A stretch of 10,033 bases of DNA from Candidatus Margulisiibacteriota bacterium (lineage in GTDB: Bacteria; Margulisbacteria; WOR-1; O2-12-FULL-45-9). How positions within the stretch are numbered: the stretch's first letter is position 1; each line of letters begins with the position of its first letter. Positions 6,525 through 10,033 of this stretch are shown piece after piece. The stretch is from the NCBI GenBank assembly GCA_028714935.1, contig JAQTLJ010000032.1, positions 1-10,033 on the forward strand, in the 5' to 3' direction. A program made the translations under genes and the position numbers. A model generated the notes under the pieces. The model did no database searches. It was not told the origin of the DNA and saw only the letters and a list, made by a program, of their open reading frames with translations.

Positions 6525-7802
6525 TTAGATTTTAATGATCTGACCGCGTTCGGCCCCGACAGAAACCAGCGAGATCCGGCAGTTGGCCAGCTCAGCCAGC
6601 TTTTCCAAGTACTTTTTGGCATTGGCCGGCAGGTCTTTATGATCTTTCACTTTGGTCGTATCTTCTTTCCAGCCCGGCATCTCTTCATAGACCGGCTGGC
6701 ACTTTTCCAGCCGATAAACATCGGTCGGGAAATAGGTGATCCGTTTGCCGTTCAATTCATAGGCAACGCAGATCTCGATCTTGTCCAGTTCATCGAGCAC
6801 GTCCAGCTTGGTGATCGCCAGCTGCGACAGGCCGTTGATCTTGGCGGCATGCTGCATGACCACACCGTCGAACCAGCCGCAGCGCCGCGGCCGGCCGGTC
6901 GTTGCCCCATATTCCCCGCCCTTCTCCCGGAGCCGTTCGCCGAGCTGTCCGGCGATCTCGGTCGGGAAAGGCCCGCCGCCGACCCTGGTGACATAAGCTT
7001 TGACCACGCCGATAACCTCGTTGATCTTCTGCGGGCCGAGACCCGCGCCGACACAGGCGCCGCCGGCGATCGGGTTGGACGAAGTGACATACGGATAGGT
7101 CCCGTGGTCAACATCGAGCATTGTCCCCTGCGCTCCCTCCAAGAGGACGTTCTTTTTCTTCGCGACCGCCTCATTGACCAGCGTGCTCGATTCCTCAACG
7201 ACCAGTTTCTTGACCGCGTGAAAATAACCGAGATATTCATTCATGATCTCTTCCAGGTTATAATTGACCTTCATCTCATAAAAATTATTCAGATAAAAAG
7301 ATTTCTCTTTCAGGTTCCATTCCAGTTTTTGACGCAGGAGATCCGTATTGAAAAAATCACCGATCCTGATGCCACGGCGGTTGAACTTATCGACATAACA
7401 CGGGCCGATGCCGCGGCAGGTCGTGCCGATGCGGCCGGCTTCATGTTTCTTCTCCTGCGCGGCGTCAAGGTCGCGGTGGTAAGGAAAGATAACGTGGGCC
7501 TGGGAGGAGATCCGGAGATTATCAGCGGAATAACCTTTGCCGCGGATCGTTTCTATCTCTCCCAAGAGGACGGCCGGGTCAACGACCACGCCGTTGCCGA
7601 TCAGGCAGAGGACGTTCGTGTAAAAAATACCGGAGGGGATAAGATGCAGCTTGAAAACCTCATCTTTGATCACAACCGTATGCCCGGCGTTATTCCCCCC
7701 CTGGTAGCGGACGACCATGTCCATGTCGCGCGCCAGGAGGTCGGTGATCTTCCCCTTCCCTTCATCTCCCCATTGTGTCCCGACGATTACTGTAACTGTC
7801 AT
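6525..7802 (-). CDS. purA: Adenylosuccinate synthetase
   Basis: PurA joins IMP and aspartate using GTP to form adenylosuccinate, the first committed step to AMP, in the cytoplasm. The product has 425 residues, close to the 432 of E. coli. It begins MTVTVIVGTQWGDEGKGK, placing the catalytic aspartate at D13. GGNNAGHT follows at 35-42, with the catalytic histidine at H41; both positions equal the E. coli numbering. Other family blocks are GTTCRGIGPCYVDK, LLEGAQGTMLDVDHGTYPYV, TRVGGGPFPTEI, TTGRPRRCGWFD, ITKLDVLDELDKI (guanine recognition) and VSVGAERGQI near the end. GGGAG nine bases before the ATG serves as ribosome site. aspS ends 15 bases upstream, and the fibre gene starts 13 bases downstream, so all three are probably on one mRNA. 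Confidence 0.98.
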   Translation of the reverse strand: MTVTVIVGTQWGDEGKGKITDLLARDMDMVVRYQGGNNAGHTVVIKDEVFKLHLIPSGIFYTNVLCLIGNGVVVDPAVLLGEIETIRGKGYSADNLRISSQAHVIFPYHRDLDAAQEKKHEAGRIGTTCRGIGPCYVDKFNRRGIRIGDFFNTDLLRQKLEWNLKEKSFYLNNFYEMKVNYNLEEIMNEYLGYFHAVKKLVVEESSTLVNEAVAKKKNVLLEGAQGTMLDVDHGTYPYVTSSNPIAGGACVGAGLGPQKINEVIGVVKAYVTRVGGGPFPTEIAGQLGERLREKGGEYGATTGRPRRCGWFDGVVMQHAAKINGLSQLAITKLDVLDELDKIEICVAYELNGKRITYFPTDVYRLEKCQPVYEEMPGWKEDTTKVKDHKDLPANAKKYLEKLAELANCRISLVSVGAERGQIIKI

Positions 7803-7817
7803 TGATCTTCTCTCCCT

Positions 7818-9611
7818 TTACACTGATTTAATATGAAGCTCTTTTAATTGTTGCGGGCTAACTGCGTCCGGAGCGCCGGTCAGGGGGCACAGGGCGCTCT
7901 GGGTCTTGGGAAAAGCGATGACGTCGCGGATCGACTCCATCCCCGCCAAAAGCATAACCAGACGGTCCAGCCCCAAAGCGATCCCGCCGTGCGGCGGCGC
8001 GCCGTATTCCAAAGCTTCCAGGAAAAAACCGAAGCGGAGCTTTGTCTCCTCTTCGGTCAAACGCAGTAATTTGAATATCTTCGCCTGGATATCGGGCCGG
8101 TGGATCCTGATCGATCCGCCGCCGATCTCGGTCCCGTTCAAGATAATATCGTACGCCTGGGCTTTGACCGAGCCGGGCTCTTTCAGGAAGCGCTCTTCCA
8201 GGTCATCCCAGCTGCCGTGCGGCGCGGTGAACGGATGGTGATTGGAAACCCAGCGTTTATCGGTTTCGCTGTATTCAAAGAGCGGAAAATCGGTGACCCA
8301 GAGGAAATGGAAGGCGTTGTTATCGATCAGGTTGAGTTTTTTTCCTAATTCCAGGCGCAATTCACCCAGAACATTGTGGACGACCTTGAAACTATCGGCG
8401 CAAAAGATCAGAACATCACCCGTTTCGCCTTTCAGCCGCTCAACGATCGCGTTAACCTCTGCCGGTTTAAAGAATTTTACGATCGGCGACTTCAGCCCGG
8501 AGGCGGTCAAGGCTATCCAAGCCATCCCTTTCGCTCCTAACGCCTTTGCCTGTGCCTCCAGATTATCAAGTTCAGAACGGGAGAATTTTTCTCCCCCTTT
8601 GACATTGATCCCTTTGACTAAACCGCTTTTGGCAACCGTTTCACGAAAAACCTTAAATTCGGTCTCTTTGACCAGGTCGGAGACATCGACTAGTTCCAGG
8701 CCAAACCTGGTATCCGGCTTATCGCTGCCGTAACGCCCGACCGCTTCTGCCCAGGTCAGCCTGGGGAACGGCAGGGAAACTTTGGGCAGATGCTTGCCGC
8801 GATACTGGTCAATATCTTTGGCGATCGTATCCAGCGAAGCTTTGAGCATCTGCTCGACCAGGTCGATGATCTCTTTTTCTTCGACAAAAGAGAGTTCGAT
8901 ATCGAGCTGGGTGAACTCCGGCTGGCGGTCGGCCCGCAGGTCTTCGTCACGGAAACAGCGGACGACCTGGAAATATTTTTCCATCCCGGCGACCATCAGG
9001 ATCTGCTTGAAAAGCTGAGGCGACTGCGGCAGGGCGTAGAATCGGCCCGGGTTGACCCGGCTAGGGACCAGGTAATCCCTCGCCCCTTCCGGGGTTGACT
9101 TGGTCAGGAACGGCGTTTCAATCTCCAGGAACCCTTCCTGATCAAGATAATCAGCCATCGCTTTGACAACTTTATGGCGGAAGATCAGGTTCTCGCGCAT
9201 CTTGTCCCTGCGCAGGTCAATGTAGCGGTATTTTAAGCGGACCGTTTCGTCCGGCTCGGTCCGGGCATCGGCAATTTCGATCGGCGGGGTTTTAGCGGTG
9301 TTGAGAATATTCAAGCTGGAAGCGACGACTTCGATCTCGCCGGTCGGCAGCTCCTTATTGATCGTTTCCGGCGAGCGCGCCACAACCTTCCCTTTGACGC
9401 TGACGACAAATTCAACCCGCAGCTTCCCCGCCAGGTCGTGGAGCTCTTTGTTTTCCTGGTTAAAAACGATCTGGACCAGCCCCGACCGGTCGCGCAGGTC
9501 GATAAAGATCAACCCGCCATGGTCCCGCCGGCGGTGGACCCAGCCAGCCAGGACCGCTTCAGTCCCGAGGTCTTTTGTTCTTAACTCTCCGCAATTTCGG
9601 GATCGGTACAT
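7818..9611 (-). CDS. aspS: Aspartyl-tRNA synthetase, bacterial type, probably non-discriminating
   Basis: This class IIb synthetase charges tRNA-Asp with aspartate. The 597-residue product has the bacterial layout: an anticodon-binding OB fold (1 to about 105), then the catalytic core with motif 1 (FLEIETPFLTKSTPEGARDY, 161-180), motif 2 (RCFRDEDLRADRQPEFTQ, 218-235) and motif 3 (HGGIALGLDRLVMLL, 541-555). A bacterial GAD insert lies at about 290-410. The anticodon loop reads GWVHRRRDHGG with H31. Discriminating enzymes such as E. coli have leucine here; non-discriminating ones such as Pseudomonas aeruginosa have histidine, and those also charge tRNA-Asn. This implies use of the GatCAB amidotransferase; that is inference. 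The ATG at 9611 aligns with the usual start (CGELR like CGQLR) and has GAGGAG upstream. It overlaps the preceding com-like gene by 31 bases. Confidence 0.97.
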   Translation of the reverse strand: MYRSRNCGELRTKDLGTEAVLAGWVHRRRDHGGLIFIDLRDRSGLVQIVFNQENKELHDLAGKLRVEFVVSVKGKVVARSPETINKELPTGEIEVVASSLNILNTAKTPPIEIADARTEPDETVRLKYRYIDLRRDKMRENLIFRHKVVKAMADYLDQEGFLEIETPFLTKSTPEGARDYLVPSRVNPGRFYALPQSPQLFKQILMVAGMEKYFQVVRCFRDEDLRADRQPEFTQLDIELSFVEEKEIIDLVEQMLKASLDTIAKDIDQYRGKHLPKVSLPFPRLTWAEAVGRYGSDKPDTRFGLELVDVSDLVKETEFKVFRETVAKSGLVKGINVKGGEKFSRSELDNLEAQAKALGAKGMAWIALTASGLKSPIVKFFKPAEVNAIVERLKGETGDVLIFCADSFKVVHNVLGELRLELGKKLNLIDNNAFHFLWVTDFPLFEYSETDKRWVSNHHPFTAPHGSWDDLEERFLKEPGSVKAQAYDIILNGTEIGGGSIRIHRPDIQAKIFKLLRLTEEETKLRFGFFLEALEYGAPPHGGIALGLDRLVMLLAGMESIRDVIAFPKTQSALCPLTGAPDAVSPQQLKELHIKSV

Positions 9612-9757
9612 GTATCTTCTTTCTCCTCAATGGTAATAAAAATTTCTTCGGTGAACAGGTTCATCGTCTTGCATCGCGAGCATTTGATCTCCACCTTGGC
9701 CATCCCTTCGATCTTGGCCAGCAGACGGTTGCACTGGACGCAGCGGAAATCGATCAT
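9581..9757 (-). CDS. Small Com-type zinc-ribbon protein
   Basis: The frame from the ATG at 9757 encodes 58 residues. Residues 1-35 contain two CxxC pairs, C6-x2-C9 and C26-x2-C29, in FRCVQCNRLLAKIEG and VEIKCSRCKTMNLF. This matches my memory of the phage Mu Com family (PF10122), in which Com binds mom mRNA and switches on its translation; many bacteria carry chromosomal copies of unknown role. The remainder (36-58) is acidic, with EEIFITIEEKEDTCTD. Its ATG overlaps the hisS stop as ATGA, and its 3' end overlaps the aspS start by 31 bases, so it is probably translated with both. A GGGGG tract lies seven bases before the ATG. The zinc ribbon is clear; the Com assignment rests on pattern and spacing. 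No phage genes are nearby. Binding of RNA or DNA is plausible but not shown. Confidence 0.8.
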   Translation of the reverse strand: MIDFRCVQCNRLLAKIEGMAKVEIKCSRCKTMNLFTEEIFITIEEKEDTCTDPEIAES

Positions 9758-10033
9758 GGCAATTCCCCCGCCAGGGAATCAAAAGCGACTTCTTTCTGCT
9801 GAGCGGTCTCCATGTTCTTAAGTATACCACGGCCCTTTTTAAGTTCGTCTTCACCAATAATGTAGACTTGTTTGGCGCCGAGCTTGTCGGCAGTTTTCAG
9901 CTGGGCTTTCAGCGATCTCCCCAGATGATCCATATCTGCGCTGAGCCCTTTTGCTCTCGCTTTCGTCAGCAGGTCAAACCCTAATTTTTTGGCCTCATCC
10001 CCCAGCGTCGCGATAAATAAAATAATTTTACCT
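9754..10033 (-). CDS. hisS: Histidyl-tRNA synthetase, C-terminal 92 residues only
   Basis: HisRS attaches histidine to tRNA-His. Only the C-terminal anticodon-binding domain (class IIa type) lies in the window; the catalytic core is beyond the right edge. The visible part begins GKIILFIATLGDEAKKLGFD and continues with MDHLGRSLKAQLKTADKLGA and QVYIIGEDELKKG, which closely follow the family pattern (GRSLKKQLKYADKLGA, VIIGEDEL). It ends ...VAFDSLAGELP with a TGA at 9754-9756 that overlaps the next start codon. hisS followed by aspS is a common bacterial pair, which supports the call; here a small zinc-ribbon gene has come between them. Confidence 0.95.
   Translation of the reverse strand, partial: GKIILFIATLGDEAKKLGFDLLTKARAKGLSADMDHLGRSLKAQLKTADKLGAKQVYIIGEDELKKGRGILKNMETAQQKEVAFDSLAGELP

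Noticed and set aside
6512..6622. A 37-residue N-terminal extension of the fibre protein from the ATG at 6622
   Set aside because: It overlaps purA in another frame, lacks a ribosome site, and would bury a clear signal peptide; GAGGGGG marks the ATG at 6511.
6420..7805. A 461-codon open frame on the + strand, antisense to purA and the start of the fibre gene
   Set aside because: purA on the other strand is a full, motif-perfect enzyme. The antisense product shows no family motif or domain and looks like a mirror of purA codon use.
9627..9857. A 76-codon minus-strand frame spanning the hisS end and the com-like gene
   Set aside because: It is out of frame with both hisS and the two-CxxC protein, and the product has no recognisable pattern.
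1..10033. Mobile element, prophage or defence system, prompted by the Com-like protein
   Set aside because: No transposase, integrase, terminal repeats, tRNA genes or phage structural genes were found; every other gene except the fibre gene is a core gene.

Overview
All ten genes I can support lie on the minus strand, so transcription runs right to left. They form one very compact array of bacterial housekeeping genes, with one secreted fibre-like protein among them. In transcription order: hisS (3' end only), a 58-residue Com-type zinc-ribbon protein, aspS, purA, a repeat-rich secreted protein, queC, amj, ribF, rpsO and pnp (complete except for the last few codons). Four junctions are 4-base ATGA stop/start overlaps (hisS/com, queC/amj, amj/ribF, rpsO/pnp). 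One is a 31-base overlap (com/aspS). The remaining gaps are 13, 15, 32 and 58 bases. No stretch longer than 60 bases lacks a gene, and I see no convincing intrinsic terminator.

The right part (hisS to purA) serves tRNA charging and AMP synthesis. The middle (about 4802-6511) encodes an exported protein with a signal peptide, an N-terminal beta-type domain, 24 G-V-x-G-like repeat units and a distinct C-terminal domain. Its codon and word use differs from the flanking genes. The left part joins queuosine precursor synthesis (queC), the lipid II flippase Amj, flavin cofactor synthesis (ribF) and the classic rpsO-pnp pair.

The organism is a bacterium, probably from a little-cultivated lineage. 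The genes are bacterial in type, it uses Amj rather than showing MurJ here, its AspRS has features of a non-discriminating enzyme, and its fibre protein is of a kind common in uncultured candidate phyla. I cannot name the phylum from sequence alone. Candidatus Margulisbacteria/Saganbacteria or a similar group is only a guess.

The least routine observations are these. A TATAAT box lies 8-9 bases before the ATG of rpsO, queC and amj, suggesting leaderless or nearly leaderless mRNAs. GATC is strongly over-represented in the housekeeping genes but not in the fibre gene. A tiny Com-like zinc ribbon is wedged, with overlaps on both sides, between two tRNA synthetase genes.
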